Counted from the first letter of the stretch, positions 15,701 through 24,618 are shown. The stretch is DNA of 38,097 nt from Streptomyces sp. AcH 505 (GCF_000818175.1 NZ_JTIY01000002.1:632849-670945), one strand, 5' to 3'. Numbers and translations: made by a program. Notes: a model not told the origin generated them from the sequence alone.

Positions 15701-15918
15701 TCGGCGAAGGCGCCCGTCGGGTCCGTGATACCCGCCGGGTTGACGAGGGCGAACCGCCATCCGTCGGTGAGGGGGAGGGTACGGCCGGACGAGGCGCGGG
15801 CCGTACCGGCGGCCGGGACTGCGGTCGAGGGCGCGGCCGAGGCGGTACCCGGGGCGAGCACCCCCACGAGGGATCCGGCGGCGCCGGCTGCAAGCAACGA
15901 CCTGCGATTGACTGCCAC
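12787..15918 (-). CDS. Secreted glycoside hydrolase family 2 (beta-galactosidase type)
   Basis: A 1043-residue exported multidomain enzyme. GTG at 15918 with GGAGAG 5 bases upstream gives a twin-arginine-like signal (NRRSLLAAGAAG, then TASAAP). Domains in order: GH2 sugar-binding jelly roll (about 50-220; GWYRRSFTLPRDLKGRRISVEFDGVYMDS split by strands), GH2 immunoglobulin-like domain (about 225-340), TIM barrel (about 345-620), a DUF4982-like beta domain (about 640-710), another Ig-like domain, and a C-terminal F5/8-type or NPCBM-like lectin domain (about 900-1043, DGSATTGWSN). The acid/base is E454 in WSIGNEIPDS; the nucleophile is probably E534 or E536 in LFLFESES. It likely removes terminal beta-galactosyl residues from polysaccharides. 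Divergent from an alpha-galactosidase gene. Confidence 0.88.
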   Translation of the reverse strand: MAVNRRSLLAAGAAGSLVGVLAPGTASAAPSTAVPAAGTARASSGRTLPLTDGWRFALVNPAGITDPTGAFADAAEPGYDDSKWRAVAVPHDWSIELTPTTESGTTGGTGFLPGGLGWYRRSFTLPRDLKGRRISVEFDGVYMDSYVYCNGTLVGNHPYGYTGFAFDLTGLLHTDGKTTNVIAVKVQNQLPSSRWYSGSGIYRDARLVVTDPVHVARWGTAVTTPDLARTIASGRGTVHAQISVVDDSGSGADVTVVSTVRDPEGRTVASASSHVKAGTEAADTTQEFTVRGPRLWSFDTPHLYSLETELRVHGRTVDTYRTPFGFRYITVDPDNGLTLNGKYAKLQGVDLHHDQGALGSAISTDALTRQMTIMKSMGVNAFRTSHNPPSPQMIAVCESLGILMMVEAFDCWQRGKNTYDYGRFFDEWSQADITEMVKAARNSPAVLMWSIGNEIPDSTSEAGLGMAQSLIDAIRAVDTTRPIVIGSDKYRSLPAVGSAADLMLAKLDGLGLNYNTAASVDALHARYPHLFLFESESSSETSTRGSYQEPEHLNTGENYTPGKREASSFDNNLASWTMSGEYGLKKDRDRKYFLGEFLWSGTDYIGEPTPYNVFPVKASFFGAVDTAGFPKDTYHLFRSQWTSEPMVHLLPMDWTGHKPGDSVEVWAYANVESVELYLNGKSLGVRTFDTKKTKDGRSYLETTEASGDDKTVVSGAYPGSYTSPNGSAGKLHLVWHVSFAPGELKAVARRRGRQVATDVLRTAGAPHAVRLTTDRDTFDADGRSLSYVTAEVIDSHGVVVPDADDLISFRVTGGSLAGLDNGRQESAERYQASTRTAFHGKALAIVRAGVKPGRVAVTAEAHGLRPATVTVRAVAAPVLTRTPAVALKPDPGPGAPSYPLADASYSGASNSLPAAMLDGSATTGWSNAFSKSATALLPAFSGARAADWVSVTWERPRSLTEVEVSFTVDAKHSLPASVTVSYWDGRKYVPARHQTVTWATASDQPTVLAFDRLTTERLRFDLTSARPGTADGAQRITTLSVPE

Positions 15919-15963
15919 GGTAACTCTCCGGTTCTTCGTTCACATGACACGAATGCCAGCCGA

Positions 15964-17871
<1,908 letters not shown>

Positions 17872-17878
17872 CGGGAGG

Positions 17879-18076
17879 TCAGTCGCCGGGCTCCCCGACG
17901 ACGCGCCACTGCCCCACTTCGCGGTAGTCCGAGTCGTACACGGGCGAACCGTCCCCGGGCTTCAGCTCGTAGTGGTGCAGATTCCCGGCCCAGTAACGGA
18001 GGACGCGACCCAACTCACCGGCCGCGTCCTCCGCCACCTTCCCCTCGTTCAAGTCGACCTCAAGCACGAACCTCAC
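17879..18076 (-). CDS. Small conserved hypothetical protein
   Basis: A 65-residue soluble protein, unrecognised by function. I start it at GTG 18076, with GGGAGG 8 bases upstream, giving VRFVLEVDLNEGKVAEDAAGEL; the frame remains open upstream to 18148 but that part is Arg-rich and unlikely to be translated. The protein is acidic at the N-terminus and ends with DSDYREVGQWRVVGEPGD. Short proteins of this appearance recur in Streptomyces genomes, from memory. It is convergent with the GH27 gene (7 bp apart) and divergent from the 6PGDH-like gene (61 bp). Confidence 0.65.
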   Translation of the reverse strand: MRFVLEVDLNEGKVAEDAAGELGRVLRYWAGNLHHYELKPGDGSPVYDSDYREVGQWRVVGEPGD

Positions 18077-18137
18077 GCGCGCCGCCTCCCGGACATCGAT
18101 CTGTGCGCCCCGGCCGCAGCGCCGGGCTCCGACCATA

Positions 18138-18989
18138 ATGCTCAACATGAGCGAGAACCTTCAGGAGTTTTGGGGCGGCCCTGGGCGGCGGCCGGTGGTT
18201 GGGGTGTTGCATCCCGGGGCCATGGGGGCCGCGATCGGGGCCGCGCTCAAGGGCAGGGCCGGGGAGGTTCTGTGGGCCGCCGCCGGGCGGTCGTACGCGA
18301 CGTCCAAGCGGGCCGAGCTGGCTGATCTCGTCGCGGTTCCCGATCTCGCCGCGCTGGTGCGGCGCTCCGATCTGGTGATCTCCATCTGTCCGCCGCACGC
18401 GGCGGCCGACGTGGCGGAGCAGGTGGCCGCCGCGTTGAAGACCCGGGAAGCGGACGAGCGGCCGCTGTACCTGGACGCGAACGCGGTGTCGACAGCGACC
18501 ATGCGGTCGATCGCCGGCACGCTCGGCGCCGAGCGGGTGGTGGACGGCGCGGTGATCGGGCCGCCGGCCTGGGAGCACGGGCAGAGCGTGCTGTGGCTGG
18601 CAGGGCCGCACGCCGCAGCGGTGGCGGGCCTGTTCGAAGGATCGCCGTTCGACGCGCGGGTGCTCGGCGGCCCGCTCGGCAGCGCCAGTGCCCTGAAGGC
18701 GTGCTTCGCGCTCCAGAGCAAGGCGCTGCCGACCGCGTGGCTGCTGCTCGCCGAGGCAGCCGAGAAGGCGGGCGTCGCCCCCGAGCTGCGCTCCGAACTG
18801 GCCCGCGCCGGGGTCGACCTGGACCAGCGGCTCACCGCGCTCAGCGGCAAGGCCGGGACGACGGCGTGGCGCTGGGCCGGCGAGATGGACGAGGCCGCCG
18901 ACACCATGGCCGAGTTGGGGATGCCGGACGGCTTCTCCCGCGCGGCCGCCGAGCTGTACCGCCGGATGTCGGAGCAGCGGCCGGACTGA
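18138..18989 (+). CDS. NAD(P)-dependent oxidoreductase, 6-phosphogluconate dehydrogenase-like (DUF1932)
   Basis: A 283-residue beta-hydroxyacid-dehydrogenase-type protein. The Rossmann motif is VGVLHPGAMGAAIG (about residues 21-34), followed by the family segments DLVISICPPHAAADVAEQV and YLDANAVSTATMRSIAG. The C-terminal half resembles the DUF1932 helical domain (LGGPLGSASALKACFALQSKALPTAWLLLAEAAEKAG), with lysine 195 or so of ALKAC in the catalytic-lysine position. The substrate is unknown. Two in-frame ATGs occur (18138 and 18147) and neither has a good Shine-Dalgarno, so translation may be leaderless. It is convergent with an aldo/keto reductase gene, stops 5 bp apart. Confidence 0.85.
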   Translation: MLNMSENLQEFWGGPGRRPVVGVLHPGAMGAAIGAALKGRAGEVLWAAAGRSYATSKRAELADLVAVPDLAALVRRSDLVISICPPHAAADVAEQVAAALKTREADERPLYLDANAVSTATMRSIAGTLGAERVVDGAVIGPPAWEHGQSVLWLAGPHAAAVAGLFEGSPFDARVLGGPLGSASALKACFALQSKALPTAWLLLAEAAEKAGVAPELRSELARAGVDLDQRLTALSGKAGTTAWRWAGEMDEAADTMAELGMPDGFSRAAAELYRRMSEQRPD

Positions 18990-18994
18990 CCGGG

Positions 18995-19861
18995 TCAGCC
19001 GCCGATCGTGTCCAGTTCGGCCAGCGCGTCGGCGGGCAGGACCAGTTGGGCCGCCGCGATGTTCTCGCGCAGGTGGTCGACGGACGACGTACCGGGGATG
19101 ACCACGGACGTCGCCGAGCGCTGGAGCAGCCAGGCCAGCGCCACCTGCTGGGGAGTCGCCTCCAGCCGTGCGGCCACGTCGTCCAGGGTCTGCGACTGCA
19201 GCGGGCTGAAGCCGCCGAGCGGGAAGAACGAGGCGAAGGCGATGCCCTCGGCCGCGCACCGCGCCACCAGCGCGTCGTCCTGCCGGTTGGCCAGGTTGTA
19301 CAGGTTCTGCACCGTCACCACCGGCGCGATGCTCTGCGCCTCGGTCAGCTGCGCGTCGGTGACGTTGCTCAGGCCGAGGTGTTTGATCAGCCCTTCCTCC
19401 CGCAGCTCGAAGAGAGCGCCGAACTGTTCCGCGATGGGCTCGTCCGTGGGCACACCCATCCCGCCGACCCGCAGATTGACCACGTCCATCGCGTCGAGAC
19501 CGAGGTGCTGGAGGTTGTCCCGGACCGCGGCCTTGAGGTCCGCGGGGTCCAGCGCCGCGTTCCAGCCGCCCTCGGCGTCGCGCCGCGCCCCCACCTTCGT
19601 GACGATGTGCAGGTCGTCGGCGTACGGGTGAAGCGCTTCCTTGACGATCTCGTTGGTGACGACAGGACCGTAGTAGTCGCTGGTGTCGATGTGTGTGACG
19701 CCGAGTTCGACGGCCGTACGCAGCACCGCGACGGCCTGGCCCCGGTCCTTGGGCGGGCCCATGACCCCCGGCCCCGCCAACTGCATGGCTCCGTAGCCCA
19801 TCCGGCTGATGGTCAGGTCGTCGGCCAGGGTGAGGGCTCCCCCGGGAAGAGTCTTCGACAT
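18995..19861 (-). CDS. Aldo/keto reductase, YdbC-like
   Basis: A 288-residue NADPH-dependent oxidoreductase of the (beta/alpha)8 AKR fold. Three of the four classic catalytic residues are present: D59 (HIDT), Y64 (DYYG) and K89 (VTKVG). The usual histidine is absent: the segment reads DVVNLRVGG, as I recall for E. coli YdbC-type enzymes, so this is a subfamily trait rather than decay. The cofactor region near the end reads VVIPGTSSVDHLRENIAAA. Pyridoxal reduction is a known activity in that subfamily, but the substrate here is unknown. It is a paralogue of the product at 25303-26247. It is transcribed in the same direction as the NmrA-like gene upstream (105 bp gap) and may be in its operon. 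Confidence 0.9.
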   Translation of the reverse strand: MSKTLPGGALTLADDLTISRMGYGAMQLAGPGVMGPPKDRGQAVAVLRTAVELGVTHIDTSDYYGPVVTNEIVKEALHPYADDLHIVTKVGARRDAEGGWNAALDPADLKAAVRDNLQHLGLDAMDVVNLRVGGMGVPTDEPIAEQFGALFELREEGLIKHLGLSNVTDAQLTEAQSIAPVVTVQNLYNLANRQDDALVARCAAEGIAFASFFPLGGFSPLQSQTLDDVAARLEATPQQVALAWLLQRSATSVVIPGTSSVDHLRENIAAAQLVLPADALAELDTIGG

Positions 19862-19966
19862 GGGTTCTCACGCTTTCGTCCGTGGGGTGCCGGGGAACGT
19901 CGGTGTCACCCGGCATGACAACTGTGGCAGCGCTCGGATCGCTTCGCGCGGCCGTCCGTACCGCGC

Positions 19967-20848
19967 TCAGGCCAGGACGGCCGGTTTCAGCGCCTCCTCG
20001 CACCACTGCCGGAAACCGGTGGCGGCCCTGGCGCCGGCGTCGCGCGGCGCCTGGTCGTAGACGCCCTGCTCGTTCTGGGCCTTCGCCATGTCGACCATGC
20101 CCTGCGCCCACGCGTCGGACATCCCGTAGCCCAGCAGGGTCTGCTTGTAGTCCGCGAGGGAGACCTCCTGGAAGCGGACCGGCCGCTCCAGCACCTCGGA
20201 CATGACCCGCGCCATGCCGTCGGGGGAGAGGTCGTCGGGTCCGACGACGGGCACGCCCTCCTGGCCGCGCCAGGAGTCGTCCCGCAGCAGCCGGGCCGCG
20301 GTGGCGGCGATGTCGCGGGTCGCACAGGTCGCGAGCGTACGGTCCCCGGGCGACGCCAGGTAGAACGTGCCCTGGCTCTTGATCGCCGGGACCTGGCCGA
20401 GCAGGTTCTCCATGAAGAAGGGCATGCGCAGCGCCCGGTAGTTCACGCCCGTGCTCTCGATCAGCTCGTCCATGGCCAGCGCCGCCGTCAGATGCCCGGC
20501 GTTCTTCGCGATGCCGCGGCCCAGGGTCGAGACGGCGACGACCCGCTTGACGCCGTGCTCGCCGACGGCCGCGCAGGCCGGCCGGGTGAAGTCCAGGTAG
20601 TGGCCCTCGACACTGTCGGCGCGGGGGTTCGGCGGCACCAGCCAGAACACCGCGTCAGCTCCGTCGAACGCCTCCGTGACGACACGAGGGTCGTCGTGCG
20701 ACCCCTGTACGACCTCGACACGTTCGCGTGCGTCCTGCGGGAGCCGCGACGGGTCACGGGCGATCACGCGGACCGGCTCCGGCCCGTCAAGGAGGTCGAC
20801 GAGAACCTGGCGGCCGTTCTGACTGGTGGGAGCGGTGATGACGATCAT
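19967..20848 (-). CDS. NmrA-like NAD(P)-binding oxidoreductase
   Basis: A 293-residue atypical short-chain dehydrogenase of the NmrA/azoreductase-like group. The N-terminus is MIVITAPTSQNGRQVLVDLL with a loosened glycine motif; VVQGSHDDPRVVTEAFDGADAVFWLVPPN and VVAVSTLGRG follow in the right order. There is no YxxxK pair at the usual place (FFMENLLGQ instead), typical of NmrA-like sensors and quinone reductases. The C-terminal part carries an SDAWAQGMVDMAKAQNEQGVYD segment common in this subfamily. ATG at 20848 follows CCGGAGG by about 5 bases. It is divergent from a TetR gene across two palindromes, and probably co-transcribed with the aldo/keto reductase gene downstream. Confidence 0.88.
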   Translation of the reverse strand: MIVITAPTSQNGRQVLVDLLDGPEPVRVIARDPSRLPQDARERVEVVQGSHDDPRVVTEAFDGADAVFWLVPPNPRADSVEGHYLDFTRPACAAVGEHGVKRVVAVSTLGRGIAKNAGHLTAALAMDELIESTGVNYRALRMPFFMENLLGQVPAIKSQGTFYLASPGDRTLATCATRDIAATAARLLRDDSWRGQEGVPVVGPDDLSPDGMARVMSEVLERPVRFQEVSLADYKQTLLGYGMSDAWAQGMVDMAKAQNEQGVYDQAPRDAGARAATGFRQWCEEALKPAVLA

Positions 20849-20898
20849 GAAAACCTCCGGAGCGAGACCGTCGGCACGGGCACGGGCACCCGCGTGCT

Positions 20899-20960
20899 GT
20901 CGGTGATAACGAAACTACGTTAGCACTGAAAAGTCGGTGATAACGAGTTCCTGTTATCGT
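20899..20960. promoter_or_regulatory. Double operator between NmrA-like and TetR genes
   Basis: GTCGGTGATAACGA occurs twice (20899-20912 and 20933-20946), 34 bp apart. Each begins an inverted repeat: TAACG-N6-CGTTA (20907-20922) and GATAAC-N8-GTTATC (20939-20958). The second overlaps a TATCGT -10 (20955-20960) placed so that the TetR ATG at 20968 would be the transcript's first codon. This fits autorepression of a leaderless TetR gene plus repression of the divergent enzyme gene. Confidence 0.7.
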
Positions 20961-20967
20961 TGACGCC

Positions 20968-21672
20968 ATGAACGCCAGTCGCTCCGCCGTCGCCGACAGC
21001 ACGCGCGAACGCATCATCGCCGCGGCGACCGCGCTGCTCGCCGAGGGCGGCCGTGACGCCGTGTCGACCAGGGCGGTCAGCGCCGCCGCCGGTGTCCAGG
21101 CCCCGACGATCTACCGGCTTTTCGGCGACATGCGCGGGCTCCTCGACGCGGTGGCGACCCACGGCTTCACCACCTATCTGCGCGACAAGGCGGGGCTCGA
21201 AGCCGGTGACGACCCGGTCGAGGACCTGCGCAGAGGCTGGGACCTGCACATCGGCTTCAGCCTCGCCAACCCGGCCCTGTACGCGCTCATGTACGGCGAG
21301 CCGCGCCCCGGCGCCGCCACGCCGGCCGCCGTCGCCGCGTCCGAACTGCTCGCCGGTTACATCCACCGCGTCGCGGAGGCGGGCAGGCTGCGGGTCGCCG
21401 AGGAGCGCGCCGTGCAGCTCATCCACGCGGCGGGCGGCGGTACGGCGCTCATGCTGATCGCCCTGCCCGAAGACCGCCGCGATCCCGTCCTGTCCGACCT
21501 CGCCCGCGAGGCCGTCATCGCCGCTGTCACCACCGACGCCCCGGGGCCCGCGACGCCCGGCCCGGTCGGCGCCGCCGTCGCGCTGCGCGCCGTCCTGCCG
21601 CAGACCTCCGCGCTGACCGAGCGGGAGCGGGGCTTGCTGGGTGAGTGGCTCGACCGTATCGCCGGAGCCTGA
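20968..21672 (+). CDS. TetR/AcrR family transcriptional regulator
   Basis: A 234-residue regulator. The helix-turn-helix is residues about 12-60: TRERIIAAATALLAEGG, then VSTRAVSAAAGVQAPTIYRLFGDMRGLLDAV. The ligand domain contains AEAGRLRVAEERAVQLIHAAGGGTALMLIALP and is of the type found next to NAD(P)-dependent reductases. No Shine-Dalgarno precedes the ATG at 20968, but a TATCGT -10 ends 7 bases before it, so the mRNA is probably leaderless. It is divergent from the NmrA-like gene with two operators between. Its stop codon lies in the first unit of a 16-bp tandem repeat. Confidence 0.9.
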   Translation: MNASRSAVADSTRERIIAAATALLAEGGRDAVSTRAVSAAAGVQAPTIYRLFGDMRGLLDAVATHGFTTYLRDKAGLEAGDDPVEDLRRGWDLHIGFSLANPALYALMYGEPRPGAATPAAVAASELLAGYIHRVAEAGRLRVAEERAVQLIHAAGGGTALMLIALPEDRRDPVLSDLAREAVIAAVTTDAPGPATPGPVGAAVALRAVLPQTSALTERERGLLGEWLDRIAGA

Positions 21673-21716
21673 TACCTACTCGCCCTGATACCTACCCGCC
21701 CTGTTGCCTACCCGCC
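21669..21716. repeat. 16-bp tandem repeat, three units, at convergent gene ends
   Basis: Three consecutive units of CTGATACCTACYCGCC (21669-21684, 21685-21700, 21701-21716; the third has TTG for ATA) plus the first bases of a fourth. Unit 1 contains the TGA of the TetR gene; unit 3 contains the TAG of the convergent MarR gene, so the repeat fills the 35-bp gap and supplies both stops. Probably slippage-derived. Confidence 0.85.
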
Positions 21717-22163
21717 CTGATCCGTGCGTACGACCGCCGTGGCGAGCCGGGTCAGCCGGGCACGCTCCGTCTCCGTGAGATGCGCGGTGACTTCACTGAC
21801 GCGGCGGGTGATCTCGGCCGCGCACAGGTCGGTGAGTCGCTTGCCGAGCGGCGTCGCGGTGACCAGGACGCCGCGCCCGTCGTGCGGCGACGGTGAGCGC
21901 CGGACCAGACCGCGTTTCTCCGCCCGGCTGACCAAGCCGGTCATGGACGACTTGTCCAGGCCGAGCCGGCTGCCCAGTTCGAGCATGCCCGGCTGCCGGT
22001 CGCGCAGGATGCCCAGCAGCCTGATCTGGACGATCGACAGATCGTGCGCGGCGCCGGTGGTGGCGAGGACGCGCTGGATCAGGAAGGAGAGCTGCACCAA
22101 GGCGTCCACCGTGTTAAGCGGCTGGTCGTCCGGGCTGTCTGGCGCGGTGGGATCCGTGGACAT
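21708..22163 (-). CDS. MarR family transcriptional regulator
   Basis: A 151-residue winged-helix regulator. Residues about 40-110 hold the DNA-binding domain: LSIVQIRLLGILRDRQPGMLELGSRLGLDKSS, then GLVSRAEKRGLVRRSPSPHDGRGVLVTATPLGKRL (wing). There is no cysteine in the usual redox-sensing position, so a small-ligand mechanism is more likely than thiol oxidation. A TAAGCT -10 (22170-22175, minus strand) ends 6 bases before the ATG at 22163 and there is no Shine-Dalgarno, indicating a leaderless transcript. It is divergent from the quinone oxidoreductase at 22249, whose -10 is covered by a perfect palindrome. Confidence 0.92.
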   Translation of the reverse strand: MSTDPTAPDSPDDQPLNTVDALVQLSFLIQRVLATTGAAHDLSIVQIRLLGILRDRQPGMLELGSRLGLDKSSMTGLVSRAEKRGLVRRSPSPHDGRGVLVTATPLGKRLTDLCAAEITRRVSEVTAHLTETERARLTRLATAVVRTDQGG

Positions 22164-22169
22164 GGGACC

Positions 22170-22214
22170 AGCTTAGTTGACCTGGTACGTGGCGCGAACT
22201 ACTTTGAAAGTAGT
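22170..22214. promoter_or_regulatory. Overlapping divergent promoters with MarR-type operator
   Basis: Plus strand: TTGACC (-35, 22177-22182), 17-base spacer, TACTTT (-10, 22200-22205). A perfect palindrome ACTACTTT-G-AAAGTAGT (22198-22214) exactly covers this -10. The minus-strand MarR -10 (TAAGCT, 22170-22175) abuts the plus-strand -35. TACGTGGCGCGAA and TACGTGCCGCAAA flank the palindrome as imperfect direct repeats. Good evidence for MarR control of the oxidoreductase. Confidence 0.75.
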
Positions 22215-22248
22215 ACGTGCCGCAAACCTTTTGACCGAGGGAGCCCTC

Positions 22249-23208
22249 ATGCACGCCGCAGTCGTCCGGTCCTTCGAGACGCCGCCCCGCTACGAGACCT
22301 TCCCGGCCCCCGAGGCGTCGGGGGAGCACGACCTCCTGGTCGACGTCCTGGCGGTGGGGCTGCACCCACGGGTGCGCTCGGCCGCCGACGGGAGTCACTA
22401 CACGTCCGACGGCACCCTGCCGCTGATCCCCGGCGTCGACGCCGTCGGCCGTACGGCACAGGGCGAACTCCTCTACTTCGTCGCCTCCGACGGGGCGCTC
22501 GGCACGATGGCCGAACAGGCCGTCGTGGACCGCCGCCGGGCCGTCACACTGCCGCCCGGCACCGACCCGGTCGCCGTGGCCGCCGCGATGAACCCCGGCA
22601 TGTCCTCCTGGGTGGCGCTGCGCAGCCGGATCGACTTCAGGCCCGGCGGGTCGGTGCTGGTGATGGGCGCCACCGGCAACGCGGGACAGCTCGCCGTCCA
22701 GATCGCCCGACACCTGGGCGCGGCGCGGGTGATCGGCGCCGGTCGTGACCCGCGGCGGCTCGACCTGCTGAAGAGCCTCGGAGCCGACGACGTGATCAGC
22801 CTCGACGGTGACGAGAGCGACGTCGCCGACCGGCTCGGCGGGGCGGCGGGCGATGTCGATGTCGTCATCGACTACCTGTGGGGCCGGCCCACCCAGCAGG
22901 CCATGCCGGCGCTGCTCACCGCCCGCGGCGACCGGTCGAAGGCGCTGGTGTGGATCCAGATCGGTTCCATGGCGGGCCAGGACATCACCCTGCCCTCGTT
23001 TCTGCTTCGGGCGGCCAATCTCACCCTCATGGGCAGCGGCCAGGGTTCGGTGACGACCGCCGGTATCGTCGCCGAACTGCCGTCCCTCGCGCGGGAGATC
23101 GGCTCCGGCGCACTCGCGGTGAACCCGCTGCCCCTGCCGCTGGCCCAGGTCGAAGAGGCATGGCGCACCCCGACGGCACCCGGCCAACGCGTCGTACTGA
23201 TCCCCTAG
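22249..23208 (+). CDS. Quinone oxidoreductase-like MDR-family enzyme
   Basis: A 319-residue medium-chain dehydrogenase/reductase. The catalytic N-terminal part is followed by GSVLVMGATGNAGQLAVQIARHLGAARVIGAGRDPRRLDLLKSLGAD spread over about residues 140-185, the NADPH-binding Rossmann fold, and by DVDVVIDYLWG. Zinc ligands are missing. It resembles the enzymes that MarR regulators often control next to them, which reduce quinones or reactive carbonyls; the substrate is not readable from sequence. The ATG at 22249 has GAGGGAG 5 bases upstream and starts at the family N-terminus (MHAAVVRSFETPPRYETF). It is only distantly similar to the oxidoreductase at 2078. Confidence 0.88.
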   Translation: MHAAVVRSFETPPRYETFPAPEASGEHDLLVDVLAVGLHPRVRSAADGSHYTSDGTLPLIPGVDAVGRTAQGELLYFVASDGALGTMAEQAVVDRRRAVTLPPGTDPVAVAAAMNPGMSSWVALRSRIDFRPGGSVLVMGATGNAGQLAVQIARHLGAARVIGAGRDPRRLDLLKSLGADDVISLDGDESDVADRLGGAAGDVDVVIDYLWGRPTQQAMPALLTARGDRSKALVWIQIGSMAGQDITLPSFLLRAANLTLMGSGQGSVTTAGIVAELPSLAREIGSGALAVNPLPLPLAQVEEAWRTPTAPGQRVVLIP

Positions 23209-23243
23209 ACCACCACGAAAGGCGCGCCGTTGTGCCGCGTCGC

Positions 23244-24078
23244 TCAGCGGCCTGTGCGGAAGGTGGCCATCATCGCCATGTCCTCGTGTTCCAGGTTGTG
23301 GCAGTGCAGCAGATACCGGCCCGCGTAGTCGTCGAAGCGGATCGCGACGTCGGCGTACTGCTTGGGCCAGGGGCGCCGCGTCGTCTTCGACGTGGTGGGC
23401 AGCGGGTCGACGGTGGAGAGCTTGGCGGGTATCCGGCTGTGGTCGGCCGCCTTGCGGGCGACGACGAACCGCATGATCTGCCCCGTCCCGCCCCGGCCCG
23501 CCCGGTTGGTGAGCGTCACCCGGGTGCCGACGGGGAAACGGGAGAAGTCGACGACCACATCGAACCGTTCGGCCGGCGCCACCGGCAGTGTGGTGTGCCG
23601 CAGGGGCGCGGCCGGCAGTCCCTGGTCCGATCCGATCTGGACGAACGAAGCGCCGCTCCGCGGCACCGGATCGAGCGCCAACTCGTAGCGGCGGGCATTG
23701 GACGCGTTGAGGATCCGGAACCGGTAGCGGGCCGCGTCGACCTCCAACTCCGGCCAGGGAGCGCAGTTCACGAGAATGACGTCACCGGCTGCGCCCGCCA
23801 TGTGCTCCGCCTCGATACCGGGCATGCTGGTCAACTGCGGGTCCATGGCCGGGTAGCGCAGCGCGCCGTCGCCGTCGAAGGCCCTGTCGGTGATCACCAA
23901 CGGGATGTCACGCGCGGCACGCGGCAGCGGCAGGGCGTCCTCCTCGTCGTCCGTCACCACCAGGAAACCCGCCAGCCCGCGCCAGACTTGGGGACCGGTG
24001 AACCCCATCCGGTGGTCGTGGTACCAGAGCGTCGCGGCCCGCTGGTCCAGCGGATACGTGTAGTCGCGTACGCCGCCC
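23244..24078 (-). pseudogene. Multicopper oxidase remnant, 5' end lost and internal deletion
   Basis: About 277 residues of multicopper oxidase homology. It opens abruptly at RDYTYPLDQRAATLWYHDHRMGFTGPQVWRGLAGF, a segment normally over 100 residues into the protein; the open frame beyond 24078 is only antisense of the response regulator. The WYHDH copper motif (near 24030) and the C-terminal HCHNLEHEDM type-1/3 motif remain. The stretch with the HPVHxH ligand set, expected between DPLPTT and YADVAIRFDDY (about 23345-23410), is missing, implying a second loss of roughly 100 residues. The signal peptide, first cupredoxin domain and promoter are absent, so an active enzyme is very unlikely. The frame between the lesions is intact, suggesting recent decay. 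Confidence 0.8.
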
Positions 24079-24618
24079 GACCTCGAGGTGGTGGGGGAGG
24101 CGACCACCGGCCGTGCGGCCGTCGAACTCGCGGGCAGCACCCGGGCCGATGTGATCCTGATGGACATCCGGATGCCGGAACTGGACGGTATCGAGGCGAC
24201 CCGGCTGATCACTGCGGACGAAGACCTCGCGGGCGTACGGGTGTTGATCCTCACCACCTTCGAACTCGACGAGAACGTGCTGCGCGCCCTGCGGGTCGTC
24301 GCCCGCGGGGAGGCGCTGCTGTCCCCGAAGGCCACCCAGGGGCTCATCGCCAGATTCCTCGCCCAGCCGCACCCGGGCCCGCTGCCCAGCCCGGTGCGGC
24401 TCGAAGGGCTGACCGAGCGGGAGCGCGAGATCATGGCGCTGGTCGCCGCGGGGCTCTCCAACGACGAGATCGGCGAACGGCTCTACGTCTCCCCGCTGAC
24501 GGCCAAGACGCATATCAACCGGGCCATGATGAAGCTGGGCGCGCGCGACCGCCCGCAGCCGGTCGTCCTCGCCTTCCAGAGCGGCCTGGTCAGTCCCGGC
24601 GACCTTCCGGCGGGGTGA
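24073..24618 (+). pseudogene. LuxR-type (NarL family) response regulator remnant
   Basis: Homology starts at PDLEVVGEATTGRAAVEL, so the first 30-35 residues with the acidic pocket (ADDQ) are gone; a stop in the same frame lies at 24061. The phosphoacceptor segment DVILMDIRMPELDGIEATRL remains. A second lesion is at about 24289: LDENVLRALR runs straight into VVARGEALLSPKAT, omitting the usual GASGFLGKG...AELLDAI segment with the receiver lysine. The LuxR helix-turn-helix is whole (LTEREREIMALVAAGLSNDEIGERLYVSPLTAKTHINRAMMKLGARDR). No histidine kinase gene is adjacent. If expressed it would be a free DNA-binding domain, but it more likely is a dying gene. Its end overlaps the TetR gene at 24590. 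Confidence 0.82.

Noticed and set aside
18060..20111. 683-residue minus-strand open frame
   Set aside because: Shadow of the 6PGDH-like, aldo/keto reductase and NmrA-like genes; repetitive Arg/Gly/Pro composition.
24079..24461. Reading the multicopper oxidase as an intact 405-residue protein
   Set aside because: Its first 130 residues are the reverse complement of the response-regulator coding sequence, low in complexity and unlike any cupredoxin.
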